Source: Phycisphaerales bacterium (lineage in GTDB: Bacteria; Planctomycetota; Phycisphaerae; Phycisphaerales; UBA1924). Taken from it: 64,000 nucleotides of DNA. The notes under the pieces were generated by a model. The model did not search any database. It had not been told where the DNA came from and saw nothing but the letters and a program-made list of their open reading frames with translations. This document shows positions 32,972 to 43,477 of this stretch, one piece after another; the first letter of the stretch is position 1; each line of letters begins with the position of its first letter. A program made the position numbers and the translations under genes. The stretch is from NCBI GenBank assembly GCA_029260455.1, contig JAJDDF010000011.1, positions 439,130 to 503,129 of the forward strand, written 5' to 3'.

Positions 32972-35900
32972 ATGAGCAGAGTGGATCAATGTCCGTCGTC
33001 TACAAAGACCAAGGACATAGCGCGCACTGGCGAAGAAGCAGCGGGCGGAGCGCACACAGTGTCCCACACTGGGCGCACATACTGGCGCAGTCTGGATGAA
33101 CTTGCGGGGCGGGCGGAGTTTCGCGATTTTGTGGAGCGAGAGTTCCCGGCGCACGCAAGTGAGATGCTGCACGAATCTCGTCGCGATTTTATGAAGATCA
33201 TGGGGGCGTCATTTGCCCTTGCGGGTGCGGCGGCAGTGGTGCCGGGATGCCGGCGGCCCGAGAATCCGATTCTTACGTACAACGAACGGCCCGAAGAGAT
33301 TACTGAAGGCAAGCCGCTTTTTTATGCGACAGCGCGGTTGACGCCGGGCGGTGGCGCAGAGGGTTTGCTTGCAGAGACATTTGAAGGTCGCCCGACAAAG
33401 CTAGAGGGCAATCCACTTCATCCGGGGAACAATGGCAAGTTGACTCTGGCGGCGCAGGCGTCGGTGCTTGCGCTGTATGACCCGGATCGCGGGCCGACGG
33501 TCGCTGAGGAAATGTCCAAGCGCCGCGCGAAGAAGGATCCGAGCGGCGCGACCGTGTTCAAGGCGGCAACGCTTGCAGAAGTGGAAGCGCTCGGCGCAGA
33601 TGTGGCGGCATTTAGTGCTACGAAAGGCAACGGGCTTGCGTTCCTTGTCGACAAGGTGACGAGCCCGGCGCGTGACATGTTGCAGCGGCGTTTGATGGCA
33701 AAGATGCCGCGCGCAAGCTGGCATGTGTGGGAGCCGATGGATAATGAAGCGGCGCTTGCGGGTTCGCAGATTGCATTGGGCGGTGCGTACAAGACGATGC
33801 ACACGCTTGAAGATGCGAAGGTGATTGTCTCACTGGATTGCGATTTTCTTGGGCGCGAAAGTGATTTGCGCACGTTGCGGGGCTATGCCAAGGGGCGCAT
33901 CAAGGAAGGGTCGCGCAAGGATCATGAGGCGTCGGACACATCGATGAGCCGCGTGTATGCGATTGAGCCATCGTTCAGTTTGACCGGCGGGCAGGCGGAT
34001 CATCGGTTGCCGGTGCGTGTGGCGCAGGTGGGTGCGATTGCGATTGCGATTGCCAAGAAGCTTGGTGTGAGCAGCATCAGTGCGGATGCGGACATTCATG
34101 ACATTGCGGGTGCAGAGGCGTTTGTTGATGCAGTTGCGGCAGACCTGCTTGCCAATCGCGGCACAAGTGCGGTGATGGTCGGTGCGAATCAGGAACCAGC
34201 GGTGCATGCGCTGGCACATGCGATCAATTCGGCGCTTGGCAATACCGGCACAACGATCAATTATGTTGCGATGTCAAACGATTCTGCGGTGTCGAGTGTC
34301 GGTTCACTTGGGTCACTCACCCAGAAGATGAACAACGGACAGGTGCAGACGCTTGTGGTGATCGGGTGCAATCCGGTCTTTGATGCACCGGCGGACTTTG
34401 ACTTTGCCGCTGCTTATGCGAGCGTCAAGACGACGATTCATCTTGGCGATGCCGATGAGACGGCTGAAGTGAGCGGGCATCACATCGGGCGCGCGACATT
34501 CCTTGAGGCGTGGGGTGATACATGGGATTGGGATGGCACGCACAGTGTTACGCAGCCGATGATTTCGCCCTTGTATGACAATTCTGTGAGCGATCTTGAG
34601 TTTTTGCAGCTGGCGCTGGGTGAAGCGCGCGATGGGTATCTCGCGGTGCGGCAGAGTGTTGCGGGTGCCATGGGTATGAGCGTCGATGATGCTCCCTTTG
34701 ACAAGGTGTGGCGGCGCACGCTTCATGATGGTGTTCGCCCGGGTTCAGCGGGCTCGAATGGCGCAGCGCGCATTCAAGGGCGCACAGCGCAGTTGGATCA
34801 GGCGCTGGCGGCGCTCAATACGACATCAGCAGATGATGGCGTTGACATTGTCTTTGAGAATGATCCCTCTACCGATGGCGGGCGCAGCACGAACAATGGG
34901 TGGTTGCAGGAAGCGCAGCACCCGATTACGAAGTGCTGCTGGTCCAATCCGGCGCTGATCAGCCCGAAGACGGCGAAGCGGCTTGGGCTCAATACAAACC
35001 GGCACATGATTGAGCCGCAATACAACCACACGCAGGTGGTTGAGATTGCAGTGAATGGCGCGAGTGTGCAGGTGGCGATCTGGGTGCAGCCGGGCATTGC
35101 AGATGAAACGGTCGTGTTGCAGTGCGGGCAGGGCCGGCGCGTGTGCGGGCGCATTGGCGAGGGCACGGGGTGGGATGCGTATCCGCTGCGCCGCAGTGAT
35201 GCGATGCGTCATGCCTCGGGGGCGACGGTGACGCGGGCGAAGGGCAGTTCACCGGCGCTGATTCCGAATACGCAGGATCACTGGACAATGGAAGGCCGCA
35301 GCGAACTGGTGCGCGAAATTGATCTTGAAGCCTGGAAGCACTTTGGCGATCAGGCAGGATTGAGTGAAGAAGAACAGAAGAAGGTTTCGCGCGATCAATA
35401 TGACTATCTGCGCGATGGGCCGACTTTGATGGGGATGACCTTTGCGAGCCGGTTCGGTCTTGAAGGGCATGCACCAGCAAATGCGAGTGCGTATCTGACC
35501 AAGCAGGCGTTCAACTATGTCGAGGTGGAGCGCGATGGGCGCGGGCGCGTGGTGACTGATCCTGATACGGGCGGGCCGAAGGTGAAGCGCGATGGGCAGG
35601 ACCGGCCAATCGGTGCGCTGAACCGTTTTGGGCGCCGGCGTCAGCAGTGGGGCATGTCGATTGATTTGAATACATGCACAGGGTGCGGTTCGTGCACAGT
35701 GGCGTGTCAGGCGGAGAACAACATTCCGATTGTGGGTCCGAAGGAAGTGGCCAAGGGCCGCGAAATGCAGTGGATTCGTGTGGACCGTTACTTTGCCAGC
35801 GACTGGACTGGCAGCGGTGATGGCGTGATGAGCGATCCGAATCCGATGGTGTTTACGATGCCGGTGCCTTGCCAGCATTGTGAAAATGCGCCGTGTGAAG

Positions 35901-36667
35901 TGGTGTGCCCGGTCAATGCGACGACGCATGATGTCGAGGGCAACAACAACATGGCGTACAACCGGTGCATCGGCACGCGGTATTGCAACAACAACTGCCC
36001 GTACAAGGTGCGCCGGTTCAACTGGTTTGACTATGCGACCAAGCAGTATAAGGGCGGGTTTGGTCAACTTGCAGAAAATCTGGAAGACACGGCGCTTGAG
36101 GGCGTGCTGCCCAACAACGAAAATCTTGTGCCGCCGCGATTGCGCTCCAAGAGTCTTGAAGTTGCAACGATGCAGTTCAACCCGCATGTCACGGTGCGGT
36201 CGCGCGGCGTGATGGAGAAGTGCAGCTATTGCATTCAGCGCGTGAACGCAGCGAAAGTGGAAGCGAAGCTGCATGACCTTGCGTTCGTGCCGGATGGTGC
36301 GTTCCAGACGGCGTGTCAGCAGGCGTGCCCGACTGGTGCGATCGTGTTTGGTGATATTTATGACTATGCGTCAAATGATGGCGATGGCAGCAAGGTGTAC
36401 AAAGCGCGGAACAGCCAGCGGACATATGCACTACTTGGGTATTTGAATACGCGGCCGCGCACGACCTACAAGATGCGAGTACGGAATCCAAACCCGGCGC
36501 TTGCGAGCGACGAGCGCAAGGCAAGCTGGGCAGAACCCTTCCATCATGGCGGGCATGGTGGCGGCGGTGATAGCCATGCTGCGGAGGCAACCGGTGAGCA
36601 TGCGATGATTGATGGGCAGGGTCGGCGTTCGGTTCGGCTGCCTGTGCTGATGGGAGCGTTGTCATGA
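32972..36667 (+). CDS. actB: Alternative complex III subunit ActB (molybdopterin-oxidoreductase-like plus iron-sulfur)
   Basis: Large periplasmic catalytic-like subunit of 1231 residues, in effect a fusion of a molybdopterin-oxidoreductase fold (no cofactor in characterised ActB) and a ferredoxin-like part. A Tat-type signal SRRDFMK is at residues 69-75, followed by a hydrophobic stretch and PGC that may be lipidated. Near the C-terminus lie the iron-sulfur ligand clusters [40 protein letters not shown] and CSYCIQRVN...[10 protein letters not shown], giving space for three 4Fe-4S and one 3Fe-4S clusters in known complexes. The start at 32972 follows GGGAG; the frame opens at a GTG at 32930. 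It ends with a 4-base overlap with actC. Confidence 0.92.
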   Translation: MSRVDQCPSSTKTKDIARTGEEAAGGAHTVSHTGRTYWRSLDELAGRAEFRDFVEREFPAHASEMLHESRRDFMKIMGASFALAGAAAVVPGCRRPENPILTYNERPEEITEGKPLFYATARLTPGGGAEGLLAETFEGRPTKLEGNPLHPGNNGKLTLAAQASVLALYDPDRGPTVAEEMSKRRAKKDPSGATVFKAATLAEVEALGADVAAFSATKGNGLAFLVDKVTSPARDMLQRRLMAKMPRASWHVWEPMDNEAALAGSQIALGGAYKTMHTLEDAKVIVSLDCDFLGRESDLRTLRGYAKGRIKEGSRKDHEASDTSMSRVYAIEPSFSLTGGQADHRLPVRVAQVGAIAIAIAKKLGVSSISADADIHDIAGAEAFVDAVAADLLANRGTSAVMVGANQEPAVHALAHAINSALGNTGTTINYVAMSNDSAVSSVGSLGSLTQKMNNGQVQTLVVIGCNPVFDAPADFDFAAAYASVKTTIHLGDADETAEVSGHHIGRATFLEAWGDTWDWDGTHSVTQPMISPLYDNSVSDLEFLQLALGEARDGYLAVRQSVAGAMGMSVDDAPFDKVWRRTLHDGVRPGSAGSNGAARIQGRTAQLDQALAALNTTSADDGVDIVFENDPSTDGGRSTNNGWLQEAQHPITKCCWSNPALISPKTAKRLGLNTNRHMIEPQYNHTQVVEIAVNGASVQVAIWVQPGIADETVVLQCGQGRRVCGRIGEGTGWDAYPLRRSDAMRHASGATVTRAKGSSPALIPNTQDHWTMEGRSELVREIDLEAWKHFGDQAGLSEEEQKKVSRDQYDYLRDGPTLMGMTFASRFGLEGHAPANASAYLTKQAFNYVEVERDGRGRVVTDPDTGGPKVKRDGQDRPIGALNRFGRRRQQWGMSIDLNTCTGCGSCTVACQAENNIPIVGPKEVAKGREMQWIRVDRYFASDWTGSGDGVMSDPNPMVFTMPVPCQHCENAPCEVVCPVNATTHDVEGNNNMAYNRCIGTRYCNNNCPYKVRRFNWFDYATKQYKGGFGQLAENLEDTALEGVLPNNENLVPPRLRSKSLEVATMQFNPHVTVRSRGVMEKCSYCIQRVNAAKVEAKLHDLAFVPDGAFQTACQQACPTGAIVFGDIYDYASNDGDGSKVYKARNSQRTYALLGYLNTRPRTTYKMRVRNPNPALASDERKASWAEPFHHGGHGGGGDSHAAEATGEHAMIDGQGRRSVRLPVLMGALS

Positions 36668-38241
36668 GTGCGATTCATCCCGATGAAGCGACAGCAATCG
36701 GATTGGTTCGCCCGGGCAGTGTGCGGGAGCGTGACCCTGTGACCATCGACGGCACAGTGACGAGCGACCCGACGCAGCGTCCGCCACTGGTGCTTGGTGA
36801 TCACGATTTCCATTCGGTGACCGAGACGGTGTGCGGGTGGATTCAGCAGAAGACGCCGCGCTGGTGGATGGCAGCGTTCAGTGTGTCAGCGAGTGTTGCC
36901 GGTTTCGGCACGTTGATGATTTTGTATCTGATCATCACGGGCGTGGGTGTGTGGGGTCTGAACAACCCGATGACCTGGGGTTGGGCGATCGTGAACTTTG
37001 TGTGGTGGGTTGGTATCGGGCACGCGGGGACGCTGATTTCTGCGATTTTGTGTTTGTTCAAACAGAAGTGGCGCGTATCGATCAACCGGTTTGCCGAGGC
37101 GATGACGATCTTTGCGGTCATTTGTGCGGGCACGTTCCCGGGGATTCATGTCGGGCGTGTGTGGATGGCGTGGATGCTTTTTCCCATTCCCAACAGCAAT
37201 TCAATCTGGCCCAATTTCCGCAGCCCGTTGCTTTGGGACGTGTTTGCGGTGGGGACCTATTTCACAGTGTCACTTTTATTCTGGTACATGGGCATGATTC
37301 CGGACATCGCGACCTTACGTGACCGGTGCGTGAAGATGATGAAGGTGCCTGTGACTGTTGGGCCGATGTGGGCGCCGCATCCGCTGCCGGACTTTGTGAA
37401 GCGTGCGACGACGTTTCAACTGCCGATGTACAAAGTTGGCGCGATGGCGTACAGCGTCCTTGCCTTGGGCTGGCGATTCTCGAGTCGGCACTGGTGGAAC
37501 TACGAAAAGGCATACATTTTGCTTGCGGGCGTGGCGACGCCGCTGGTATTGAGCGTTCACTCGGTGGTGTCGTTCGACTTTGCGGTATCTATTGTGCCCG
37601 GGTGGCACACGACGATCTTCCCGCCGTACTTTGTTGCGGGTGCAATCTTTTCCGGCTTTGCGATGGTGTTGACGTTGTTGATACCAGCGCGGGAGTTGTA
37701 TCCGGGCATGAAGGATTTCGTGACGGCCCGCACGCTTGAGAACATGTGCAAGATCATCACAGTGACAGGTTCGATGGTGGGCTTTGCGTACATCACGGAA
37801 TTCTTCATCTCGTGGTATGGCGGCAATCCCTACGAACAAGGGGCGTTTATCCAGCGTGCCTTTGGGCAATATTGGTGGGCGTATGCTGCGATGATGTTCT
37901 GCAATGTTCTCAGCCCGCATGTGTTCTGGTTCAAGTGGTGCAGGACGACGCCTTGGTTCATCTTCGGGATGTCGATCATTGTGAATATTGGCATGTGGTT
38001 CGAGCGATTCGTGATCGTCAGTTCACTGTCTACGGATTACATGCCGTCGAGTTGGGCGTATTACAGCCCGACATTTGTCGACATCATGACATTCGTGGGT
38101 ACGCTTGGCATCTTCATGACGTTATTCCTGTTGTTCTGCCGATTCCTGCCCATGCTTCCGATCTCAGAAGTGAAGAACGTGTTGCACGCGGCGCACGCAC
38201 ACCTGCATCCGCATGATGATCACAGCAAGGGAGGGCACTGA
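36664..38241 (+). CDS. actC: Alternative complex III subunit ActC (NrfD/PsrC-like quinol-site membrane protein)
   Basis: Integral membrane subunit of 525 residues with about ten helices, the likely quinol-oxidising site, since in known complexes it meets the actB iron-sulfur chain. Polar charged residues inside helices ([22 protein letters not shown]) and the NrfD-type HxGxxxSA-like region support the family. Helix groups include [37 protein letters not shown] and [15 protein letters not shown]. The C-terminus is His-rich ([18 protein letters not shown]). It begins with ATGA overlapping the actB stop, so translation is coupled. Confidence 0.9.
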   Translation: MSAIHPDEATAIGLVRPGSVRERDPVTIDGTVTSDPTQRPPLVLGDHDFHSVTETVCGWIQQKTPRWWMAAFSVSASVAGFGTLMILYLIITGVGVWGLNNPMTWGWAIVNFVWWVGIGHAGTLISAILCLFKQKWRVSINRFAEAMTIFAVICAGTFPGIHVGRVWMAWMLFPIPNSNSIWPNFRSPLLWDVFAVGTYFTVSLLFWYMGMIPDIATLRDRCVKMMKVPVTVGPMWAPHPLPDFVKRATTFQLPMYKVGAMAYSVLALGWRFSSRHWWNYEKAYILLAGVATPLVLSVHSVVSFDFAVSIVPGWHTTIFPPYFVAGAIFSGFAMVLTLLIPARELYPGMKDFVTARTLENMCKIITVTGSMVGFAYITEFFISWYGGNPYEQGAFIQRAFGQYWWAYAAMMFCNVLSPHVFWFKWCRTTPWFIFGMSIIVNIGMWFERFVIVSSLSTDYMPSSWAYYSPTFVDIMTFVGTLGIFMTLFLLFCRFLPMLPISEVKNVLHAAHAHLHPHDDHSKGGH

Positions 38242-38242
38242 G

Positions 38243-38836
38243 ATGACACTGAACTCAGCAGCACCCCCACCATGTGAAACCTTTGCCGTGATGGGCGTCT
38301 TTGCGGATGTGCCTGCGGTGTTTAGCGCAGCGGAGCAGTGCCGCGATGAAGGGTTCACGAAGTGGGATGTGTTTTCACCCTTCCCGATTCATGGGATCAA
38401 TGAGGCGATGGGCTTGAAGGCAAGCAAGGTTGCCTATGTCATGGGCACGGGTGCGATTTTGGGCGTGGCGACGGCGGTGATCATGCAGGGATGGACGGCG
38501 GCGGGCGCTGACATTCACATTTCCTGGTTGAGTCAGCTTTCTGGGTACAACGTCAACACAGCGGGCAAGCCTCTCTTTGCGTGGGAGCAGTTCCTGCCTG
38601 TGATTTTCGAACTCGGCGTGCTTTTCAGTGCGTTCGGGGCGCTGCTCGGGATGTTGGCGCTCAATGGACTGCCGCGGCATCACCATCCATTGATGACAAG
38701 CGAGCATTTTCTGAGTTGCAGTGATGATGGGTTTGTGATTGCTATCGAGGCAGCGGACCCGAAGTTTGATGAACAGGAGACGTCGTCATACCTGAAATCA
38801 CTTGGCGCAACGCATGTGGAGGTGGTGAAGTCATGA
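38243..38836 (+). CDS. actD: Alternative complex III subunit ActD (DUF3341)
   Basis: Small membrane subunit of 197 residues with the DUF3341 pattern: an N-terminal cytosolic part (FAVMGVFADVPAVFSAAEQC, WDVFSPFPIHGINEAMGLK), two helices (VAYVMGTGAILGVATAVIM and FLPVIFELGVLFSAFGALLGML) and a C-terminal ferredoxin-like half. In known ACIII it is a peripheral helix-bundle partner without cofactor. The start at 38243 follows GGGAGGG at about nine bases; the frame extends to 38213 in actC, which is unlikely. It overlaps actE by four bases. Confidence 0.88.
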   Translation: MTLNSAAPPPCETFAVMGVFADVPAVFSAAEQCRDEGFTKWDVFSPFPIHGINEAMGLKASKVAYVMGTGAILGVATAVIMQGWTAAGADIHISWLSQLSGYNVNTAGKPLFAWEQFLPVIFELGVLFSAFGALLGMLALNGLPRHHHPLMTSEHFLSCSDDGFVIAIEAADPKFDEQETSSYLKSLGATHVEVVKS

Positions 38837-39636
38837 CGCTTGCCAGGTCCACACGTTTGATGAAGGGTGTCGGGTTCGCGCTTTTGTGCGCGATTGTGCT
38901 GTCTGGGTGTCGCGGCGATCGATCTGAGAAGAGACCGCGCGAGTTTTTGCCCGATCTAGACAATCAGCCGAAGTACAAGGCGCAATCGGAGAGTCATTTC
39001 TTCAAGGACTTTGAGAGTTCAGAGCGCAATGGCGAGAACTGGGGCCGCACGATGCGCATGCCTGTTGCGGGCACGGTGCCATTTGGTCGGCATTCCACAG
39101 CGCAGCCGGTGGCGAATGTTGATTATTCGATGCGTGCAGATTTTCTCAAGGCGGATGACCGCGTGTACAAGGGGCGCGACGCGAACGGGCAGTTTGTCCA
39201 GCGTATTCCGATTCCGGTGACGGAAGAACTGATCGCGATGGGCCGAGAGCAGTTCGGTATTTATTGCATCGTGTGTCATGGCGGGACGGGCGCGGGTGAT
39301 GGAATCGTTGGGCGGCAGTTTGCCTCGCCGCCCGCGAGTTATCACGACCCGAAGTACATTCCCGGCTTGAGTGAGGATCCCGATCGTTGGCGTGACGGGT
39401 TCCTCTTCGACGCATTGCGCAATGGTGTTCCTTTTGCGCCGGGCGATTACAGTTCATACAAGATGCGGCCTTACGGTTCGCGCGTGAGCGTCGAAGAATC
39501 TTGGGCGATTGTGGCGTACATTCGCACGCTGCAGATGACTCGGCGCGGCACACTTGAGATGCTCAATGAGACGGATCGTCGTCGGCTTCAATCGCAAACG
39601 CGCCCGACGCCGGGGCCCGCAGGAGGTGCATCATGA
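38833..39636 (+). CDS. actE: Alternative complex III subunit ActE, monoheme cytochrome c lipoprotein
   Basis: Periplasmic electron-transfer subunit of 267 residues. An N-terminal lipobox (IVLSGC) predicts a lipid anchor, and one heme c site, CIVCH near residue 145, sits in the usual cytochrome c surroundings (GREQFGIYCIVCHGGTGAGDG). A downstream SYKMRPYGSRV may supply the axial Met. In characterised ACIII this subunit receives electrons from ActA/ActB and passes them to the oxidase or to soluble cytochrome. It overlaps actD and actF by ATGA. Confidence 0.88.
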   Translation: MTLARSTRLMKGVGFALLCAIVLSGCRGDRSEKRPREFLPDLDNQPKYKAQSESHFFKDFESSERNGENWGRTMRMPVAGTVPFGRHSTAQPVANVDYSMRADFLKADDRVYKGRDANGQFVQRIPIPVTEELIAMGREQFGIYCIVCHGGTGAGDGIVGRQFASPPASYHDPKYIPGLSEDPDRWRDGFLFDALRNGVPFAPGDYSSYKMRPYGSRVSVEESWAIVAYIRTLQMTRRGTLEMLNETDRRRLQSQTRPTPGPAGGAS

Positions 39637-40931
39637 GCGTTGCGCCGCACTTTGATCTTGAGCGAGTCTTTTCGAAAGACAATGTTGAAACCGGGCCGAC
39701 GTTGCGCAGGATTGGCTCCGCGGTGTTACTGATCGGCGCGGTGTTCGTCGCGATTGCGGTGGTCATGGGGTTTGCTGGCGATGCGACGATGAAGGCGCTG
39801 ACCCTTCATTCGCTGCAGATTGGTGCGATTGTTGCTCTTGGGTTCCCGCTTGGTGCACTTGGGTTTTCGATGATTTTGCACGCGGTGAATGCCGGGTGGT
39901 GGGTGCTGTTGCGCAGGCAGTTTGAGAATGTTTTTTCGCTGTACTGGGTTGGATGCGCGTTTGTTGTTGGCGTATTTGCGCTGCAATGGGTGTTCATCAA
40001 TGTGGGCGGTGGTGCAGCGGCAGGTGGTGCCCACGCAGAGGCAGCGCAGCATGTCACACCATATCTGTGGCACTGGATGGACCCGGCGCACACAACGGGC
40101 GATGGTTTGTACGCGCACAAGTCGCCATTTCTGAATGTGCCGTTCTTTGTGGGGCGTATGGCGCTGTACTTCATCGTGTGGGGCGGACTGGTTACGTTCT
40201 TCCTGAATCAGGGTCGTCAACAGGAAGAAACAAATGATGCGATGGCGACCGTTCGCATGGGGCGTGCATCGTGCATCGGTTTGATTGTGTGGGCATTTAC
40301 GACGGCGTTCGCAGCGTTCGACTGGATCATGGCACTTGATTATCACTGGTTCAGCACGATGTTCGGTGTGTGGTTCTTTGCGGCAAATACGGTTTCGGCG
40401 CTGGCGCTCTTGAGCCTAATCTTTGTGTTGCTCAAAACATTCGGGCGGGCGCACGGTGCGATCACAGATGAGCATTTGCACGACATGGGCAAGTTGGTGT
40501 TTGGATTCACGGTGTTCTGGGCGTATATCAGCTTCAGTCAGTATTTTCTGATCTGGTACGCGAATATTCCGGAAGAGACAATGTGGTTCAATGTGCGCAG
40601 GGCAGAGTGGACGTGGCTCAGTTGGGTGCTTCCGATTTGCCACTTTATTGTGCCGTTTGTGTTTTTGATTCCTCGCCCGGCGCGGCGAAGCGGACTTGTG
40701 CTTGGCATTGTGTCAGTATGGATCATTGTATTGCACATGTTTGATGTGTTCTGGAACATCCGGCCGCAGGTTCGCGGGGTGAATCATTTCACCATGACTG
40801 ATGTGCTCGGTGTGCTTGGGCCGGTGTTGGTGTTTGGCGGATTTCTGATGATGCGGATCGCTTCGCGGGCGGTGATTCCGACGAATGACCCGCGCCAAGA
40901 TGAGGCGTTGACTCACAAGAACTATGTGTAA
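39633..40931 (+). CDS. actF: Alternative complex III subunit ActF
   Basis: Second NrfD-like integral membrane subunit, 432 residues with about ten helices, believed to form part of the proton-linked quinone chamber with ActC. Helix segments include GFPLGALGFSMILHAVNAGW, TTAFAAFDWIMALDYHWFSTM, LVFGFTVFWAYISFSQYFLI and VLGIVSVWIIVLHMFDVFW. It begins ATGA with the actE stop. The region around its stop codon is tandemly duplicated (see 40923-40976). Two further genes continue the run before the SCO gene. Confidence 0.88.
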   Translation: MSVAPHFDLERVFSKDNVETGPTLRRIGSAVLLIGAVFVAIAVVMGFAGDATMKALTLHSLQIGAIVALGFPLGALGFSMILHAVNAGWWVLLRRQFENVFSLYWVGCAFVVGVFALQWVFINVGGGAAAGGAHAEAAQHVTPYLWHWMDPAHTTGDGLYAHKSPFLNVPFFVGRMALYFIVWGGLVTFFLNQGRQQEETNDAMATVRMGRASCIGLIVWAFTTAFAAFDWIMALDYHWFSTMFGVWFFAANTVSALALLSLIFVLLKTFGRAHGAITDEHLHDMGKLVFGFTVFWAYISFSQYFLIWYANIPEETMWFNVRRAEWTWLSWVLPICHFIVPFVFLIPRPARRSGLVLGIVSVWIIVLHMFDVFWNIRPQVRGVNHFTMTDVLGVLGPVLVFGGFLMMRIASRAVIPTNDPRQDEALTHKNYV

Positions 40932-40976
40932 CTGGAAACGTGTGACTGAAAAGTATGTGTAATTGGGAATGTGAAC
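40923..40976 (+). repeat. Tandem duplication of the actF stop-codon segment
   Basis: TATGTGTAACTGGAAACGTG (from 40923) is repeated as TATGTGTAATTGGGAATGTG (from 40954), 31 bases on. Both copies contain the reading TAT GTG TAA. The second copy runs into the ribosome-site region of the next gene. Confidence 0.75.
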
Positions 40977-40977
40977 G

Positions 40978-41358
40978 ATGAGTGACACACACGATGAACA
41001 TGGGCACGGTGAGCTTGGCGATTGGTTTCGCCATTCGACATCGGAATCAGATTCGACTCAGGTGAGCCATGGGGATTTCAATGGCTATGGCATTGGTGCT
41101 TTTTTGCTTTCGGTGATTATTGTCACGTTTGTCACTATTGTGGTGGTTGTCGGTTGGCTTGAGCGTTCAATTGCAGGGCGAGAGGTTGCTGTGCAACAGG
41201 GCCGCACATCTCTTTTAGCGGGTTCTTACAACGAATCGGTGGCGAAATGGGAAGGTGAATTGTTGGGCGATCCGGTGTGGCTTGATGAGCAGGCTGTTCG
41301 GTTGCCGCTTGATTCGGCGGCGACGCAAGTGGTAAGGATGTATTCGGCGCAACGATGA
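40978..41358 (+). CDS. Small membrane protein of the respiratory run, unknown
   Basis: Unrecognised 126-residue protein. The N-terminus is acidic and His-rich (MSDTHDEHGHGELGDWF). One transmembrane helix near residues 39-62 (GAFLLSVIIVTFVTIVVVVGWL) follows, then an outer domain of about 60 residues (REVAVQQGRTSLLAG...DEQAVRLPLDSAATQVV). It has no cysteine or heme motif. Its position between actF and the SCO gene, with a 4-base overlap into the latter, suggests a structural or assembly role in the ACIII-oxidase pair; this is context only. Confidence 0.65.
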   Translation: MSDTHDEHGHGELGDWFRHSTSESDSTQVSHGDFNGYGIGAFLLSVIIVTFVTIVVVVGWLERSIAGREVAVQQGRTSLLAGSYNESVAKWEGELLGDPVWLDEQAVRLPLDSAATQVVRMYSAQR

Positions 41359-42293
41359 TGTGGCAAAACGTTCCAATACGAGGCGCACAACGATGGAGGA
41401 CGCAGCGGCGCGGTGCGTGTGCGCTGATGCTGGCATTGCTTGGGATGGTTGCAGTTTCAGCGGATGCGCAGCGTGTGCTTGATGGCATACCGCAGACTGA
41501 CGGTGTCGGCCTGACGATGAAGGTTGGCGAATCCTTGCCGCTTGAAACACCATTCAAAAATGCGGGAAATACCGATGTTCAGTTGCAAGAGGTGTTTGAT
41601 GGTGAACGCCCGGTGCTGTTGTTGTTTGTGTATTTCGACTGTCCGTTGCAGTGTCCATTTACCATGCAGCAGGCGCAGGGGCTGATGAATGAACTGCATG
41701 ATGCCTATTCATGGACCGCAGGTGAACAATATCGCCTGTTGGTGATGAGCTTTGATCACAACGACACGCCGCGCAGCGCCAAACAACAGCGTGAGGCATT
41801 TCTGCTCGGGTTGAATTTCGAACCGCTTGCGGGCGGCATTGAATTCTGGACGGGCGAAGCGAAACACATTCGTACGTTCGCAGATGCGGCGGGGTTCTAC
41901 TACAAGTACATGCCCGAGATTGATGAATTTTCGCATGTGTCATCGCTGATCTATGTGCAGTCTGATGGCACGATCCATAACTATATGAAGGGTTTCCCAT
42001 TTCCCGCACCGCAGGTTCGCCTTGGCTTACTTGAAGCTAGCGCGGGGACACAGGGCACGGTGTTCGAGCAGGTGTTGCAGTTTTGTTATTCCTGGTCGGA
42101 CAGCGAGGGGAAGTACACGTTGCAGGCAAAGCGCGTGATGGCGCTCGCGGGTGGCGTCACGGTCATGGCGGTTGGCACGTTACTTGGCGGGTTATTTCTG
42201 ACCGGACGAGTGCGCAGTGGGCAGCGTCAAACGGTTGACGGCGCAGAAAATGCGAGTATGACGATGACGAATCCGACGAAAGTGGGGCGGTGA
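41355..42293 (+). CDS. SCO1/SenC-type copper chaperone
   Basis: Assembly factor that delivers copper to the CuA site of cytochrome oxidase. The 312-residue protein has an export signal (residues 20-38) and a thioredoxin-like domain whose copper ligands are visible: CPLQC at 96-100 (the CxxxC motif) in LLFVYFDCPLQCPF, and the distal His in FSHVSSLIYV. A C-terminal helix (GGVTVMAVGTLLGGLFLTG) gives a second anchor, unlike many single-anchor SCO proteins. Its stop overlaps the region of the subunit II start. Starts ATGATG overlapping the stop of the small membrane protein gene. Confidence 0.88.
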   Translation: MMWQNVPIRGAQRWRTQRRGACALMLALLGMVAVSADAQRVLDGIPQTDGVGLTMKVGESLPLETPFKNAGNTDVQLQEVFDGERPVLLLFVYFDCPLQCPFTMQQAQGLMNELHDAYSWTAGEQYRLLVMSFDHNDTPRSAKQQREAFLLGLNFEPLAGGIEFWTGEAKHIRTFADAAGFYYKYMPEIDEFSHVSSLIYVQSDGTIHNYMKGFPFPAPQVRLGLLEASAGTQGTVFEQVLQFCYSWSDSEGKYTLQAKRVMALAGGVTVMAVGTLLGGLFLTGRVRSGQRQTVDGAENASMTMTNPTKVGR

Positions 42294-42295
42294 AC

Positions 42296-43435
42296 ATGAG
42301 CGTGTTGGGCGCTGAAAGCTGGTGGTCTCGCCTGTGGTTCCGCGAATCGGGCTCGACGTTTGTCCCGAGCAGCGATGCGCTGTTCTTCTTTATCTTCACG
42401 GTGTCAGCGATTGCGTTTGTCGGGCTGATGTTCGCGATGCTCTGGTTCGGCGTGATGTATCGGCGCTCGAAAGTGGGCAATGTTGCAGAGGTTTCGAGCC
42501 CGCACAATACGAAACTTGAGATCACATGGTCGGTGATACCGGCGATTGTGATGGCCATCATGTTCTACTGGGGATTTCAGGATTATCTCAAGAAATTGAT
42601 TGCGCCATCGGATGCGATGAATGTGTATGTGACAGCATCGCAATGGGCCTGGGAGTTCACCTATCCCGATGGCGGGGGTACGCTCGAAAGTGAAATGATC
42701 GGTGTGAAGGTGAGCCCGGTGATTGCCTTTCCTGCGGGTAAGCCGGTGAAATTGATCATGACATCGCGTGATGTGATTCACGCATTCTTTGTGCCGTCAT
42801 TTCGTACCAAGCGTGACATTTTCCCGAACCGGTACACCACGCTGTGGTTCGAGCCGACGGATCGTGTGACGCATACCTTTAGTGCAGATGACAAGAAGCT
42901 TGTGCCTGTAGACCCGAATCGTCCGGGGTATTATCTGTTTTGCGCTGAGTATTGCGGCGATCAGCATTCACAGATGGCAGGTCGTGTCGCGATTGTCTCG
43001 GATACGGATTATGTGAAGTGGCGCAATGCCCAACTCGATACAAGCGGTATTCCGTTGCGCGACCTTGGTGAGATCCTGTACTTCAACAAGGGATGCTCGG
43101 CGTGCCACACCGTAGATGGAAGCAAGAACACGGGGCCGACGTGGCAGGGCATCTGGGGGACGAACGATCACGCGGTTGGTTGGACGCCCCCGTCGGGCAG
43201 TGATGCCAAAGCGGGCGTGGTCGGGCCGGAATATATTCGGCAGTCGATTCTTGATCCGTCGGCGTACATTGTGCCGGGCTTTACGAATCAGATGACGTCG
43301 TATCAGGGGCGGGTAACAGATCGTGAGATTTTGGCGCTGATGACCTATATCAAATGGCTCAATTCTGATTTCCGAGAAGAAGCCGAGGCCGATGGTGTGC
43401 GTGAACTTGATGAACGAGGCCTTGTGGCCAACTGA
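42296..43435 (+). CDS. coxB: Cytochrome c oxidase subunit II with fused cytochrome c domain (caa3 type)
   Basis: CuA-bearing subunit of 379 residues. Two N-terminal helices (about 28-55 and 75-95) are followed by the cupredoxin domain with the full CuA ligand set: His162, Cys216, Glu218, Cys220, His224 and Met227 in FCAEYCGDQHSQM. From about residue 255 a cytochrome c domain is fused, with heme site CSACH (267-271) and likely axial Met333. This allows direct electron entry from ACIII or a soluble cytochrome c. The start could also be the GTG at 42290, which would overlap the SCO stop as GTGA. Confidence 0.93.
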   Translation: MSVLGAESWWSRLWFRESGSTFVPSSDALFFFIFTVSAIAFVGLMFAMLWFGVMYRRSKVGNVAEVSSPHNTKLEITWSVIPAIVMAIMFYWGFQDYLKKLIAPSDAMNVYVTASQWAWEFTYPDGGGTLESEMIGVKVSPVIAFPAGKPVKLIMTSRDVIHAFFVPSFRTKRDIFPNRYTTLWFEPTDRVTHTFSADDKKLVPVDPNRPGYYLFCAEYCGDQHSQMAGRVAIVSDTDYVKWRNAQLDTSGIPLRDLGEILYFNKGCSACHTVDGSKNTGPTWQGIWGTNDHAVGWTPPSGSDAKAGVVGPEYIRQSILDPSAYIVPGFTNQMTSYQGRVTDREILALMTYIKWLNSDFREEAEADGVRELDERGLVAN

Positions 43436-43477
43436 TCTTGAGCGTGCGGGGGAGGAATCCTCCGGGGAGCAAGTGTG

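Noticed and set aside
35249-36274. Minus-strand ORF of 341 codons opposite actB
   Set aside because: Arg/His-rich antisense shadow of the iron-sulfur domain.
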